Below, one piece after another: positions 1 through 13,784 of a DNA stretch of 64,000 nt. A program made the position numbers and the translations under genes. Location of the stretch: contig CM060990.1 in NCBI GenBank assembly GCA_030765065.1, positions 415,657,198-415,721,197 on the forward strand. The letters are read 5' to 3'. How positions within the stretch are numbered: the stretch's first letter is position 1; every line of letters begins with the position of its first letter. Origin of the DNA: Deroplatys truncata (taxonomy: Eukaryota; Arthropoda; Insecta; Mantodea; Mantidae). The notes under the pieces were generated by a model. The model was given only the letters and a program-made list of their open reading frames with translations, did no database searches and had not been told where the DNA came from.

Positions 1-689
1 CAGAGTAAAACAGAAAGGGGGCGTGGCCTGCGGCGTAGAACAAGGAGTCCTTAATCCAATTGTTTTGATGGGAACAATAGGCAATTGTCCCTTTACCGGC
101 AACTAATTACTACTGCGCTAGTAAAATTCTTTAATAGATACTGAGTAGTTTGGCTGCCTTACTGTGTCTGAAATTTCGATTTTAAAAGTAATTAAAAAGT
201 CAATGAATAAAATTATTTTTATTAGTATGTCTGTGAATTTCGTTTTATATCAAAGGAAATATAGAGTTTTTGGGAATATGAGAAATCTTAGGAGTTCTCT
301 TTAGAAAGGTAAAATTCTTCAAATTGCCCCACTTCTGTCCGAAGTCTGTATCCTACCATTCTAGATTAAATGGACAAGCTGCACTATCGATTATCTGAAA
401 ATCATTCCTCAGGTTTTGATGTTTGATTTCTAAACTTTCCATAGGTCTCAGAATACGAGTATCTGAAACAACACGACCTCTGTTGGTGTGTTTCAGTAAT
501 GCAGCTTAGAGTAAGTACAATTCGCAAAAACAGTTTTATCCTCCAAAATCCACATACTGTAAAGTAAATAGACATGGATTTAAGCCATTTATACCTTCAT
601 AATTGTGAATAAACGTCTTTACTTTGAAATTTAGAGCGGAGTGAGGAAGAAATAAAATAAGTTTTTTTTTATTTATGGACGCCCTATTA
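1..689. other. No recognisable feature
   Basis: AT-rich sequence. I see no coding pattern, structured repeat or RNA gene that I can support here. Confidence 0.5.
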
Positions 690-815
690 CTACTATAGTC
701 CTTAGTGACCCATTCTATATCCGACATTAAACACCGGAAATGTTTGCTCAGAGGCCTCTTTATCAGGCTTAAGGTTCTTTTATGTGCCGTAAATCTACAG
801 CATGGGAGCACCATG
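690..815 (-). repeat. Partial SINE copy (same family as the one at 20.9-21.2 kb)
   Basis: Read on the minus strand, this stretch aligns with 21,068-21,180. Both share a self-complementary block around GTAGATTTACGGCAC, then GCCTGATAA..AGGCCTCTGAGC, then ATATAGAATGGG. The tRNA-like head seen in the other copy is not visible here, so this is the 3' body of a truncated copy. The family name is not known to me. Detection is by direct comparison within the window. Confidence 0.7.
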
Positions 816-3489
816 CCTTGTAATTTAAGATGCTTTCGGATTTGCAAAGGAGAAGTGAAATGTCTTTTGAAACCCACTAACTAGGTGTCTGCATAAGAAT
901 AAACCGAAGGTAGCTGTAGAAATGTTAAAGGAATGTTGGTGATAGCAGCTTAGATCAGGGTAAGGCTGGATCACGCGTGGTAGGATTTTGCTGTTATCGA
1001 ACTGTGATAACTAAACCTGGAGGTTTGGATAGCGAACGCAGGAAGTTAGCTCCATCGCGTACCACATATAACGAACTGATTATAGCAACCGAGAGGGGAA
1101 TGATAGTACACTACACCGTCAATTCCGTTATGCGTACAGCATTGACGTATAGCAGTAGAGGACAACAAAGCATAGCTTAGTACCTCGTGAACTGACGCCG
1201 CCTCTATCGAATGTTTTCGTTTCCAAACCTCAAGGCTTAGTGACAACCAGGTATAAGGTTAAGCATTAAAACCAGGACGAAAGGAAATGAAGTTGAACTG
1301 TTACTGGATGCAGTGAAGTGGAAGGATACAAACCACCAATATCCCTTGCACAGTATGTTAGAATTTGCAGACAGCACTAACAGACCGTGTTTACTTACTC
1401 GTCAGTCACTTATGATTGATGTTACGTCATTATTTGTACTGATATAATGGTTTGAGTGTAGATAACCTGAAGCAAACTGCTTAATAATTCCAATGCCATG
1501 TGATAAAGTGCAACTTAGCTGCGTGCATTCTGTGTCGTCATACAAAAGTATGAATATTTAGGTGCATAACTAATCTGCGGTGTGTTAAGAAAATAACATT
1601 CATACTTTTCGCTCTAGGCAAGATAAAAACAACAGCTGTTGTAACTGACCAGAATTAAAGGAAACAAACCACAAGTTTGGTGGACGAATGGTTATTTTTC
1701 GAACACCATGTGGGGTAGCTAAGGCTGTAGCACCTGAGTTTCGCACTCGTTATATCCAGGGGTGAAATCTCGAGGTTAAGGAGCATCATGGCTAAGGACT
1801 TTGTTGGGTTTTTCAGATCACTAGGCGTATCCTACGATGGAACAAGGACTTTTCTGTCGCTTATTTATTTTCAATCCAATTTCTCTTTCATTTTCAGCTA
1901 TACAGGACCAGGCGCAGTTAAGAATGGTGTAGGTGTCGGAAGTGCTTTGAGATAATTTTCCTACCCTGGCATCAATGACTCTAACCTCTGCCTATTCTTG
2001 AGGATAGGATTGGTACTGAAGGGAAACTGTTCTGAGATGTACTGTCTAAGAACATTAGGGTTTCCACTACGCTGTGCCTGCCGCCACCAGATCTCACTTC
2101 TGAGGTTGTAACGTTCACCTAAATAAATATAAAAAATGCTAATGAACAAATTAAGGAGAATAAAAGGAGAAACCAAACAATAAACAAGAATAACAAGAGA
2201 AACCAACAAAGCACGTAAGCAAATGCAATACAAAGAGACCATATTAACTAAATACTAAATTCTATAAGCAGATAATATTATGAATAAGGAAAATAAATGT
2301 ATTAAGTCTGAAGAAGTTGAGAAAGGTAGGTATCCAAACATTGAATAACTTACAGGTAACTAGGACCAAAAGATTACAAGCGTGGAGAACGAAAGATTCG
2401 AACCATACGGAGAATATCCCGGCGTCTACAAAACAGCCAAGGGTACAGAAAATGCAATCAAGAGATAATGTGATGATTGCAGACGAAAGAAGCAAGAACG
2501 TTCTAAAATAGGAGGAGCAATAATCGTACGTTTGAATGTATCACGGGGGTAATAAAATCAGTAAAAAACATGACTAGAAAATGAGCTCGAAGTAAATAGA
2601 AAATGGGTATGAGCTCAGTTTCAAACGATGGCAACATCTGAACTTCGTGTTTTATCATGGTCATTACGGATCATAATTTTGTGTATTAGCTTTGCCGGGT
2701 GACGGAAGTCGGCGTGTGAACTGAAAAATATAAGTATCGCGATTTCACCGACGATTAAGTTGAGTATTGGAGAAACAGATAGGACACGGGGAACAATCTT
2801 AAAACAGTTTAGGGCACGGAGATAGAAATAACTTCATAATTTTCGTTTAACCATGGGACGTGGCAAACTTAAAATCTTGTGTGAGTGGATAGAGGGAAAA
2901 TTTCTTTATTTTAGGGCAGAGCAACATAAAGAGGAGCAGTGACGCAGTGAAGCAGAAGTATTCATTTATCTCCTCTCCACACCTCCTGAAAGTACCCTGT
3001 CCTTTGCTAGAAGTCATTTACCTTGCCAGTGCCAGCCAACAAAGAGCGACTCCATAACTCCATCATCAAAGCAAAGGATAAAAATTTCATATTAAAATGG
3101 TGCACAAGGTTTTCTTAAGCCATAACATATTCCCCCAGCCTTACCTCGTTTTTCCAACCATGCACGCACACGTACAAGTGAACGGATATCAAAACAGTGA
3201 CCAGCAGCACAAACAATGTGGATATAACGCAGCACAACCAATGTGAATATAGCAGCACTTAGTATCGCCGACGCAGCACACCACTGTTAATTAACAGGGT
3301 AGACACCACGGTAACACCGACTTCCAGGAAGACGGCAGAACTTGTCCACGGCCACAGGGATCTACCTTGCCACCAAACAGCACAGCACATATAAGTCCAC
3401 TTAACATGTTAGTGCTTCAGTGACGGTGCCTCATACAACACTGTAGATAGCAGTGAATGTTACTCCGTAGCGGGAAAACAGTACACAAC
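816..3489. other. No recognisable gene; possible LTR-like stretch at 3.1-3.4 kb
   Basis: Long AT-rich stretch with only short chance reading frames. From about 3,180 to 3,420 the motif AGCAGCAC or GCAGCACA recurs several times. This could be the degraded leader or LTR of the gag-like relic that follows, but no terminal repeat was found. Confidence 0.3.
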
Positions 3490-5715
3490 ATGACTGAAAA
3501 GCAACCGGAGGAACAGCCTCTTGCCGCTTCCCAGCAGCAGTAAATCCCGGAAAGCTCGTCAATCCTCCAAAAAGTGTTGCCGCAGTTACTACAATCTCAA
3601 AATCTAGAAACAAGAACTCAATCAGAGGGTGAAAAGTATAGAATCCGGAATTGCTGTACATTTTGGAGCTTTAGGAACAAAAATGGCACGACAGCTTGAA
3701 ACTATAGAAGCAAGAATCACTACATTGGGTGCAAACTTAGAGTCCCAATGAGCATTGCAGGTCTTAGCTTTACAACAACAGATAACAGCCAAAGGAGAAA
3801 TTTTAAAATCTCAGTCAGAAGTCAAATTTTTTCAACTACAGGACAACAAAAACACAATTATGAACACATACATAAAAAACACAAATAATAGACTTCATAG
3901 TTTCAAACCTTTCTACGGTCTGAATCTTTAAATATTCACAAGCAGCACATGCATGACGCTTACCAAGGAATTGGAGTTCCGAAGGAACAATTGAAACCAA
4001 AATGTCTGCTGACAATACAAGAAGAAACGAATAAATGCACCGTGAGTTGCGTACAGCATACCAAGCTATGCTAACTTAAACAACCGCAAATCTAGCAGTG
4101 ATTAGTCCTATGTAGCAGCTTCACAGGCTGCGCAGCTCACGGCTGAGCTCTGTCAAAGCTAGAAATGCACACTTGAGAGATGGAAAGGTGTAGGCAATGT
4201 TATCACGGTTCAACAATCTCAGCGAGACCATACATCCGGCCATCGTGCCACCTCTCGCGAGCAGGTTCTTGAGGAAACGCAACCTGCACAGCAAACGCAC
4301 CTTGCATCGGCTCATACAGCTTAAACTAGTGTACCACAGGAAAGAACGTCACATTCTGTTTCGCATGCTCTTCCTATGCATTATTATTTGTTAAACGAAA
4401 TTTTAATGCCACGTTTTAGTGATGCCAAGGACAATGTCAAAAGATACACAGTAAACCCTGATGGATATTTTCAACTTAAACAAATCTGGAGGATTCCAGC
4501 TCCTCCTTGTAGATAAGGGACTCTAAGAGGGAATGCCTACTTGGTTTAGCCTAGACTATTCTACATAAAGAGAATTTAAAAACCTCTCCCTTGTAAAGCA
4601 TGGGAACAATACAACACAATATGACGTCATGCGCATATAGATGAATAATAGAAAATCCATACCAGAACGTATCCAGCAATTAATTGATTATTTCTTAAAT
4701 TTATTTAACACAGCCTGTTCGATCCGCACATTTGAGAAAATGTATTCGTACAGTTAGTAGTGCAACACTTCCCAGACAAAGTCAGGAATAGCCTCATAGT
4801 AGCCCGTTCTACGAAAATTATGGCCAAAACACTGAAACTGCTAACGGCACTATACGGCCAACATTATGAGAACTACGAAAGCCTACAGCAGGGCAGCGAT
4901 TTAAGTGAATTGATGGCACAACCCACATTTGAAAGTAGTAGGTAGGAACACCATAACACCAGAGAGCGGTACAGGAATAAAATCCGGAATTCCAGGGTCA
5001 AAGGAGTTATGACGATCAGTAGCAGCGCCCATCCCGGGGAAATTACCGCCAACACTTCACCAATTATGTTCACGTAACAGAGCTGCACAGGCAAAGAACA
5101 CACTGGGGAAACAGCACTTCATATAACCAACACTATCAACAAGGGACCCATAACCGACACAGTCCATGCGTGGAAATTCTGCAAACGTGAAAGACGACCA
5201 GGTTGCAATATTGATGCACCAAATAGACGTAGGAACCGAAAGTGCAACAACCGGTCGCAGGTTGGTGACAACGGTAGCATTTCAGCACGTTAGAGAGCAT
5301 ACAGTGACAACGATAAAGTTAGGACACACCGAACTGCACAAGGGAGCCGTAGAAGCCAAACATGGCTTAGCAGAGAGCCAAACACGACCTCACAAAACGA
5401 CACCATGCGCGATGGCGCAACCGAATAAGAACATCATAACAACTTCTCCTTAAACTAATACGGGATTGAGTAGTTATATTTTCGCCATCGACCCCAAAAC
5501 CTCTTTGTGGCGATGGGAAACAAACAATAGTCGCGTCAGTAAAAATCATGAACGCGGAACAAATCACATACCACACGAACGCCCACCAGATATAGCAGAT
5601 TCACCATGGGTGATGGTATACACGGGGAAGCTTTTAATGCTGTCATTGACTCAGGAGCGACAGCATCGCTATGCAATTTAGAATTTTATAAACACGTGAT
5701 GCGAGATGAATGAAA
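3490..5715 (+). pseudogene. LTR retrotransposon gag-protease relic
   Basis: A degraded plus-strand coding trace. The clearest signal is a retropepsin active site at 5,648-5,659 coding DSGA, in a frame that reads GEAFNAVIDSGATAS, the usual start of an LTR-retrotransposon aspartic protease. Upstream, 3,490-5,000 reads in broken frames as a hydrophilic, coiled-coil-like and then basic protein consistent with Gag, including an open piece at 4,760-4,945. Stops and frameshifts are frequent. No reverse transcriptase follows within the next kilobases, so the element is truncated. The Gag assignment is inferred from position; the protease motif is seen directly. Clade unknown. Confidence 0.55.
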
Positions 5716-7363
5716 TTGCAATATCTACCCGTGAAGAACGCGTAGACTATTTTGGCTGTAGGAGGGAATCATCAAGGATTACAGCAACATGTAATGCTGT
5801 CATTCAAGCGAAATAATGTGTACAGTTTGGAGACATATTCTTAGTGGTTCCACATTTGCTTACGCAAGTTCTGTTTGAAGGTGTCTTATAAACTTTCCAA
5901 GCATACGTAAATACAACTTCATTTAAGAGCTGATACAATATTAGTATTACCTCCTTTAAGCATTAGGTAGAACGGCTTCACATTTTAACAGAAGCAGAAT
6001 GGGACATTAGGCAGGAAGGATTCTTTGTAAAAGTTGTTAAGATATTTGAAAATATCGATGGCTCTTTGTTAAGCGATTTTATCCGCCAAATCACAATTTC
6101 TTCATGAGAGACAAAAAAACTGTTTTTGACTTTGTTCGTCCGCAATATCAATTTGAAAGTGGTAGTTAATAGTGTTTATAGTAATAGAAAATATATTTGG
6201 CGTGTATCACACATCAAATAGGTACAGTTTCATTAATATGGTTCTCACGATGGTTTGTTGAACAGGATACTTCTTGCTATTTTTATCTTATCATGTAAGA
6301 GACACTCACTGATCGAAACAAAACAAATTAGCCTTTGTAAGGTTTTATCACTGCCCATAATTCTTTTGTGTTTAAACTGTATTACCCTAAAACTATTATT
6401 CACCATAACATAATTATTACAAAATCCGGTAGTGAAATAAAGTAAACAGGTTGATTGTCTTACCTCCCATTGATAAGAATAGGAACAACGGTAAATATCT
6501 TAGCGACCACACTGGTCGGCAATGAAAATGTTAAATAATGTCCACTGATTATTATGTATTAGCATCTGTTAAATCAAAAACTGAAACAAAAAGTATTCCA
6601 TCACCTACCAATTTTTTGTAATATTAAAGAAACTGTTTTCATGTTTATTAGCATACGGCGGTAAGTGTACCTGATTAAAAGAAAATAATCTTATTTTATC
6701 AGCTAAACAAATTATATTCTTTGCTTTAGGTGATCATTGATTGTGACTTCAGGAATGGCAATGTTCAACAATGAGCTTCTCCTCGCAAAATTATATCTTT
6801 CCCGCCCAGGTCATTGTTTACTCCAATAACAGATAAGGAAGGTCTGTTACAGATAGAAAGTGTGCTGCATAGTTTCCAGAAGAGTACAGAGGAGTAGAAG
6901 CTTTGTGTAATGAAAGGAGCTAATCCGGCGTGTTTTCAATTGTGAATTAACAAGCGTAGTGTCAGCTAATAGCGTTCTTTCTTAAGCATTGTGAATTATA
7001 AGGAGAATAACGTCTCGCAAATATGTAAACAAAAAGAACAATTCTTCTTACATATGTGGTAAGTTCACTTTAAAATGCGTAGGTGCGAAAATTGACTCCT
7101 CGAATTAAAAGAGTTTATGAGTATTCTTTTGACAATAAAATAGGCCAGAATAAGTTTTTAACCCTTGAAATCTGTTGTGCCAAATGTGTAACAATATTAA
7201 CCAGTTGGTTAAAAGATCATAAGACTATTGCCGTCCCTATGATATGACGGGAACCTAAGTATCATATTAAGACTGCTATTTCTGCTTTACAAATATATCT
7301 GGAATAGGTTAAAAGTCCAAACATAATTTTAAATATTCATCTTTAGAATCAGCAATTTGACCA
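5716..7363. other. No recognisable feature
   Basis: Very AT-rich. No coding trace after the protease motif. It may include the remaining, unrecognisable part of the LTR element. Confidence 0.4.
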
Positions 7364-8670
7364 GTGCCTCATGGACCAGGCCTTCCCATACCAACTCCAC
7401 CAGACGACAGAAATGTGGTTGAAGATTTTGAAAGTGTTGATGACATTGGTGAGTTACAACAGAGTGACCCAGATTTTGTGAAAGGAGTTACCATAAATGA
7501 ACTACACTTTCTAACACAGGAGGATCTAAATGATTTGGTTCGTGATCTTTGGTTATCTTATAGTAATGCCGGCTTACTTGCTTCAAGATTGAAACGCTGG
7601 CACCGCCTGCAGGATGGTACCAAAGTAATTTCTTTACGTCAACGCCAAAAGGAATTTGAGCATTTCTTTTCTAAATAGGAGGATCAGATTCTGTAAAAAT
7701 GTTGATTCTTTGATGGAGTCGCTGGGTGTTCAACATGAACCTGAAGAGTGGCTTTTGTTTATTGGCTCCTCGAAAACAACTTGAAAGGAGTCTTGCTACA
7801 TAATGGAAAATAGGTTCTATCCATTCCTATAGCCCACGCAGTTGGTATGAAACAGAGTTGTGTGAACATGCATCTCTTCCTATCCGGTATCCAGTATGAT
7901 GACTATGCATGACAGATATATGCAGATTGTAAAGCGATAGCTGCCTTACTTGGATTACAACTTGGCTATACAAAAGTTCGCTGTTTCTTGTGCATGTGGA
8001 ATAGTAAAGACGATAACAACCATTATGTTTAAGAAAAGATGGCCAAAGAGAGTTATTAAATCCAGTACAGGCAGATGTTGTATATGAACCACTTGTAAAT
8101 GCTGACAAAATCTTTTTTCCGCCATTACATATCAAACTAGGTTTGATTAAGAACTTTGTGAAAGTAGTGAATCGTGATGGGTGTGAATTCCTGTTCCTGA
8201 AAACTAAGATTTCAGAGATCAATGAAACGAAACTAAAAGAGGGAATATTTGTTGGCCCTCAAATTAGAGAACTTATGAATGCTTCACAGTTTGAAAGCCT
8301 GTTAATTATGCAATGCAAAAGCTGCCAGGTTGTTCTTCAAAAACATTGTCATAAGCCTTCTAGGAAGCTACAAGTCTGAACATTGCAGAAAACTTGTCAG
8401 TGAGCTGATTGAAAACTACAAGATCATGGAATGTAATAGTTTTTCTTTTGAAAATACACATTTTGGAGTGACAGCTCGACATCTTCGCTGAGAACCTCGG
8501 TGATGTCAGCGACGAACATGACGAGTATTTCCATCAGGACATCACTGAAATGGAAATACGCTACCAGGGAAAATTGACTCCAAATATGTTGACAGGCTAC
8601 TGTTGGACACTCAAGAGGGATGTTTCTCGAGCAAAGTACAGTCGAAAATCTACTTCACATTCATTTTAGG
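7364..8670 (+). pseudogene. Degraded copy of a multicopy arthropod ORF family of unknown function
   Basis: An intronless coding trace of about 430 codons, broken into several frames. The first 104 codons are open (7,364-7,678) and include LTQEDLNDLVRDLWLS. Further blocks follow in other frames: a LQLGYTKVRCFLC-type segment near 7,960, a segment with LGLIKNFVKVVNRDG near 8,150, and a C-terminal block near 8,490-8,670 containing VSDEHDEYFHQDI and GYCWTLKRDV. I recall this block order from repeated, transposon-associated proteins in insect and other arthropod genomes, but I cannot name the family or a reaction. The FLC/CRW-like cysteines and acidic HDEYFHQD patch are only suggestive of a metal site. 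The copy is dead. Assignment is from memory of the pattern, not a search. Confidence 0.5.
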
Positions 8671-8874
8671 AACGTAAAAGTATTCTAGCTAAGGTGTCAG
8701 TTTGGCTTGAGCGTCCGAACAAGTAGGACGTAGCTGGCAATCAGTTTGTTGTGTACAAGATGGTGTTGCTGTGTCAGTGCGTGCGTGCAAGAGCAATCTA
8801 ATGGGCTTTGACTATAATGCTGTTACAATACTTTTGTGTATTGTGCGTGTAGCACAGCACTTTAGCTTTGGAAA
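8671..8874. other. Spacer before LINE
   Basis: No feature recognised. It may contain the 5' end of the following LINE, whose start cannot be fixed. Confidence 0.3.
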
Positions 8875-9420
8875 ATGGAAAAATACCATTAGAATAAATT
8901 AACGTTAGGTTCCGCAAAGCCAACGGCATATGAGGTACATGACATGATTGCAGATACCTTAGAGTTAAATGCGGAGGCATGCTGACACGATACAGTTAAT
9001 CGCCAGTGAATGGAAAATTTACATCACACTTATATCCGCACTCCTATTACAGAAAATTTTAAATACTTTCTCGGAAGAAAGAACTTTGAAATATATGCAT
9101 GGAGGAATAACGAACGTGATAATCGAACATTATACCGGCAATGCTATAAATGTGCGTGTTTTTGACATGACACCAGAAATCATGAGTGAGGTTCGAAAAC
9201 AAGCCTTGCAAAGTTACGGAACAGTGTATGACGTCCGGAAGGAACAATGGGGCCTCCAGTATCGCGTTTCGGTCTTCAAGGTAGACGTGCGGTAAAATGC
9301 AGTTGAAGACGCACGTTCAGAGTTTTATTGTATTTGTTACCTATGTGTCCTATGCTGAACAACCCCGCTCCTGTTATATCTGTAGTAGCACGGAACATCT
9401 CAAGAACATCTGTAGCCACT
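8875..9420 (+). pseudogene. LINE ORF1 (nucleic-acid-binding, zinc knuckle) remnant
   Basis: Coding trace in three frames. It begins with a segment reading FRKPTAYEVHDMIADTL and passes through RTLKYMHGGITNVIIEHYTG. The last part contains a zinc knuckle at about 9,370-9,420: C-Y-I-C-x4-H-x4-C, preceded by the typical QP-x2-C. ORF1 proteins of this type bind the element's RNA and chaperone the ribonucleoprotein. Continuous reading is broken near 9,295 and by earlier stops. The region 9,430-10,450 is open in places and Q/E-rich, and may be the C-terminal tail of ORF1. Confidence 0.6.
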
Positions 9421-10489
9421 GATCTACCTTTGTGAGCCTGGTGGCTGCTAAACAACATAACGGCAGAGAACCCGCTTCTCTGTCCGTTGGGCTACAACGT
9501 GAACTTTCGCAACATATGGATGGTGACACACAGACTCCATTGGCTGCTGAACAGCTGAAGGATGAGTCGACCCAGGATGAATCGATGTATGAACAGCAGG
9601 GATTGTGCAACGGTACTGCACGATCCGTTGGGGAAGCGTGGACTTCAGCACACCTCAGACGAGAAGGAGCATGTTGGCCTTGATCCACTAGTGCCGCAGC
9701 AGTTTCGGGGACCAAGAACCGTCCAAACTGAGAAAACGTGTGTTAGGTGGAAAAACAGTCACAAAACGAGTAGTGTTAGAACGTCATGGAACAGCCAAAT
9801 GGCACTGGAATAAGAAATGGGAACAATCACTGAGGCAGAACAAAATTTTCAAGAGGTTTTGACATCTGTAGCATCAGCTGAGGTGAGAGCACAGAAGCGG
9901 GCAGCATTTTCTGCATTGAATAGCATTATATCTATGGAGGAGGAAGCAAACAGGTCCTCCTGTGAATCTCAGCTTACAGTGAAGGACACGGGAAACCACC
10001 CCTTGTATGTCGGAGCAGCACCAAGGCCAACGCAGAATGAATTGCACCAGGCAATGTAGGTTGGTGCGGACGCCTGCTCTTGGGCGAAATCCTCCAAAAC
10101 GTCTTCTGACGGCCCAGATGTCACTCCTCTTGAATGGCGGGGGTGTATTTCTTTGCGTGAACCTCGGCTTAAAATACGTGAATTGCAACACAGCCTCCAG
10201 ATGACATCCTGGGGACTACCGAGGAGCCCGCAGTGATACAGCGTGCAGTGGTGACCGGTGGGGATCAACACCCTCAATTCGCCCAAGTGGATAAGCAATC
10301 GGACCCAGCGCACCTTACTCCGCTAGCACGGCAGGGGAAGCTGACTTTTAGTTACCGCCGGCTCCGAGGGAATCATCCGCCACCGGTGGATATCCGGAGA
10401 CCGCCCAGCAACATAAACGAAACACTGAAAGCGAGCATTAAAGTCTGATGCCCTTGCTTTTAATGACCCTTTGATCAACGATCCCTAGC

Positions 10490-13480
10490 ATGATATATTT
10501 GCGATTGCAACTATAGATCTGAACGGTTGTCGAAATCTTGTGATACAGAAACTCCTAAATGCGTTCCCAAGTGAATAACGTTGATATCTGCTTTCTCCAA
10601 GAAGTTAATACTTACAACTTGGATGCTCTCTATAGCTACGATCATAAGGTTAACCTGGATATAAGTGGAAGAGGCACCGCCATTGCGTACCAAGGGCCTT
10701 CCTCTACAGAATTTTCAGTTGGATTCTATCAGCAAACTTAAATGCAGCAGTGTTAGTAAATATTTACACTTCTGCAGGTACTCAACATAGACACGAGCGA
10801 GAGCGGTTTTTTAAAAAATGGTTTAACCCCACATCTACTGCAGAGCAAGGAATTTTTCCTCGCCGGTGAGTTTAATCGTACACTGCATGCTAAGGACCAA
10901 AAAGCAGCTCCCAAATTCAGCTTCATGCTACAACAGCTAGTCATCCAGCTCAGCTTCAGGATGATTTGGAAATTAAGCATGGTGCTAACCTAGAATTTAC
11001 ATTTTTCCTACACAGCTATGCATCTTGCATAGATCCTGTTTATATGCCTCACGTTTAGCGACCACCATGCCGTACTCTACCAACTCATACCAACTCAAAC
11101 TTCCAAACTGAGATTATCGGAAGAGGATATTGGAAGCTCAATAATTCCGTTTTAGAGGACATAGATATTTTTGAGCACTTTAAAGCTAAATTGCATCAGT
11201 TATATTCAACCTTCTTAAGTGCACCCGCAAACAGTTTTTGGTGGCCTGAAACTTCTGAACCTGCAATACGTGCGTTTTTTAAATACAAGAGTATTTTGGG
11301 GGCGCAGGCGCGAAATAAGGTGATGCTTTTCTAGAATGAGGCCCAATGCAATCTGTATACGAAGCAATGGGAGGGTTACGTTGTGAATGATAAACTCGAC
11401 CAGGTGAAAGAAATAATTAAGCGAAAACAATTACAGCACCTAGATGGGCAAAACGTTCCAGCTAAGACCCAATACGTACATGCCGAAAAATGGCACTCTG
11501 TTTATTGTTTTGCAACGGAGAGGAAGGAGGGGCGTGCAAAATATCCACATACATTTCAACATGCTACCACTGGAACTGCGTGCACTGGGACAAAAGCCCA
11601 ACATCAACTTATATCCGGTCAGTTCCAGACGTTGTTTCGAGAGGGACCGGATGAAACTTCAGACAATAATTGTGCTGGTATCAGTTGTTTACAACGGGGA
11701 TTACCCAGGTAACCGCCAATATGCTCACTAGCTCCATTACTGAACGAGAGTGCTATAGGCTATTATGCAAGCGAACGATTAGCACACTGAACGATTATCG
11801 TCCAATAACTGTGTTGAACGCATAACTATAAAATCCTTGTCAAAGTGTTGGCGAACAGAATGAAAGGGATTTATGCGGAACTCCTACACTATAATCAAAC
11901 GGCGATTTTAAAAGGAATATTACTGTTACGTTAGAAGAATTGCATGGCATATGAATACATCAATTGGCGGCTTTGATTACTCTCGATTTCCAAAAGGCCT
12001 TTGATGGGTGCACCATATGTATCTCTGGAAATTCTTACAGGTAGCACATCCACCTATGCAGATTATTAACCATATTAAAGGGCTCTGTAGAACAGCGAAG
12101 TCTCCAGTGTTATGGAACGGATAGCCTTCCATTCCGATACTCATAAAGACGGTCAGTTCGTAAAGGATGCCTGTTATCATTGGGACTGTTTTTCCTATCA
12201 TTAAATCCTTTGCTCCAAATGCTGCAAGACACCCTGCGTGGAGTCATAGTGTATAATGAGTAATTTACTGTAAACGCCTATGCTGATGATCTGACCTTTG
12301 AAGCTGCTGATGACCGCGATATGGTAGCACTTCGCCGTGAGCTGAAGCTGTGTACAGGATGTCGGGTGTAGTGTTAAACGCAGCAATGTCGGAGCTACTG
12401 GTAATAAGAAATTGGCCTGAGCCAATCCATTACTTTGGAATGTAACGTGTCACTACTATACGGATACTTGGTATCTCGTACCTGGGAAATGTAGAAGAAA
12501 CATTTATTTTTATCTGGTGAGAGAGGATCAACCACTTACGATATTTCTTATCGTTCGAGAGGACAGAGAATCTGAATTTGCTACAGCACATTTGGTACAA
12601 ACATATCTATTGCCTCAGTCAAATTTGGTACCTAACACAGTTTCTGCCGATTACGAAACATGACACAAACAAACTTGAGCAACCCACCGGTTACTTGGTA
12701 TGGACTGGTAAAGTGTACCGCGCTTGTTACGCTACTACAACTAGGATTGCCACCCTCCAAAGGCGGATGTGGATTAGTTGACATTGAAAAAAGTGTATGG
12801 CATTATTGGGGAAATTCCCGTCCATTCATTGCGTGGAAATGGTTCTTCCATCGATAAGGGATTTTGGGAGGAATAAGTTCATAACCCATATATGGTATTC
12901 CAAGGATTCAAACACATCGTTAATCATTTTCAGCGCATTATGGACACAAGCAATGAGATTTCAGCGTTCGAGCGTATCCGGAACCAATATAGCCTTTTAA
13001 CTTTGTTTCCTTTTACCATCAGGGCTGTAGAGAAACATAGTTGTAGATGGAACATTATCTGACAGAATGTGCTCTGCAAACATGTTCCAACTGATTGGCT
13101 GGAGAAAACCTATGAAACCTTAAACGAGACCATGACCGACAGCAGGAGACTCTGGCAACATGGACGAACACAATCTAATCAGTGTACATTCTGCTCAGGA
13201 ATTGACAACTTGGAACACCGGATTGCCTCCTATCGGCAGGTTAGTGACATTTGGATGGTGCTCGCGGATTACATATCAAGATGGTGCCATCCGGGGGCCC
13301 CGCTATGCCTTGAGAAGCTCCAGCCCCTGGAATTTCGCTTCCAGGAAATGGGCTTCCAATACAATGTGATTTGGTTATTAACGGGAACGTTACACTGGAT
13401 ACTTAAACTGAATGTCGACAATGCGGCGAAGAGGGGGGCTGGTTGGGCTTCTTGAGACAGGAACGGTGGAAGCTGATGAA
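10490..13480 (+). pseudogene. LINE ORF2 (endonuclease and reverse transcriptase) remnant
   Basis: Ordered motifs of a LINE ORF2. The endonuclease segment VDICFLQEV is at 10,580-10,605, with a GEFN block (family GDFN) at about 10,864-10,875. Reverse transcriptase block DYRPITVLN is at about 11,790-11,816, catalytic block LDFQKAFDG at about 11,983-12,009, and catalytic YADD at about 12,278-12,290. A C-terminal zinc finger C-x2-C-x7-H follows at 13,183-13,221, inside an open piece of 128 codons (13,069-13,455). The protein would nick target DNA and reverse-transcribe the element RNA in place. Numerous frame changes and stops show it is inactive. Confidence 0.75.
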
Positions 13481-13784
13481 GTCCGGATTCACCCGGATTA
13501 CAGCTCTTTATCTTTCGTTCTGAGCTTACTAGCTAATGCTGTTGTACCGAAACCCCAATATTAAGCAAAAGTTGCGTACGTTACAAACTGATGAGGATGA
13601 GCTACACAAAGCCTACTATATCTATTATAATCGGCGTGAATAAAAAATATGTAACTGATGATGGGTAAAGTTATTGCTCCAAGTTGTGTATACATATGGG
13701 AAAAATAAAAAGAAAGAAAAGTAACCGTTATATTTATGGTGTGATTTTTGCGGTGCAGTCTGACTAAAAAAAGGTGTTACACAA

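Larger units (their letters stand above)
8875..13640 (+). mobile_element. Degraded non-LTR retrotransposon (LINE) with ORF1, endonuclease and reverse transcriptase traces
   Basis: Plus-strand element of about 4.8 kb with ORF1 (zinc knuckle) followed by ORF2 (apurinic-type endonuclease, reverse transcriptase, C-terminal CCH zinc finger). Motifs occur in the correct order and spacing but in several frames with many stops, so it cannot move. The 5' boundary is approximate. The 3' end lies near 13,640 in an AAATAAAAAGAAAG-like run just before the mariner inverted repeat. The layout fits an I/Jockey/R1-like or L1-like LINE; I cannot place the clade. Confidence 0.75.

Noticed and set aside
536-877. 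113-codon minus-strand gene
   Set aside because: The frame runs through the SINE copy at 690-815 and has no protein features.
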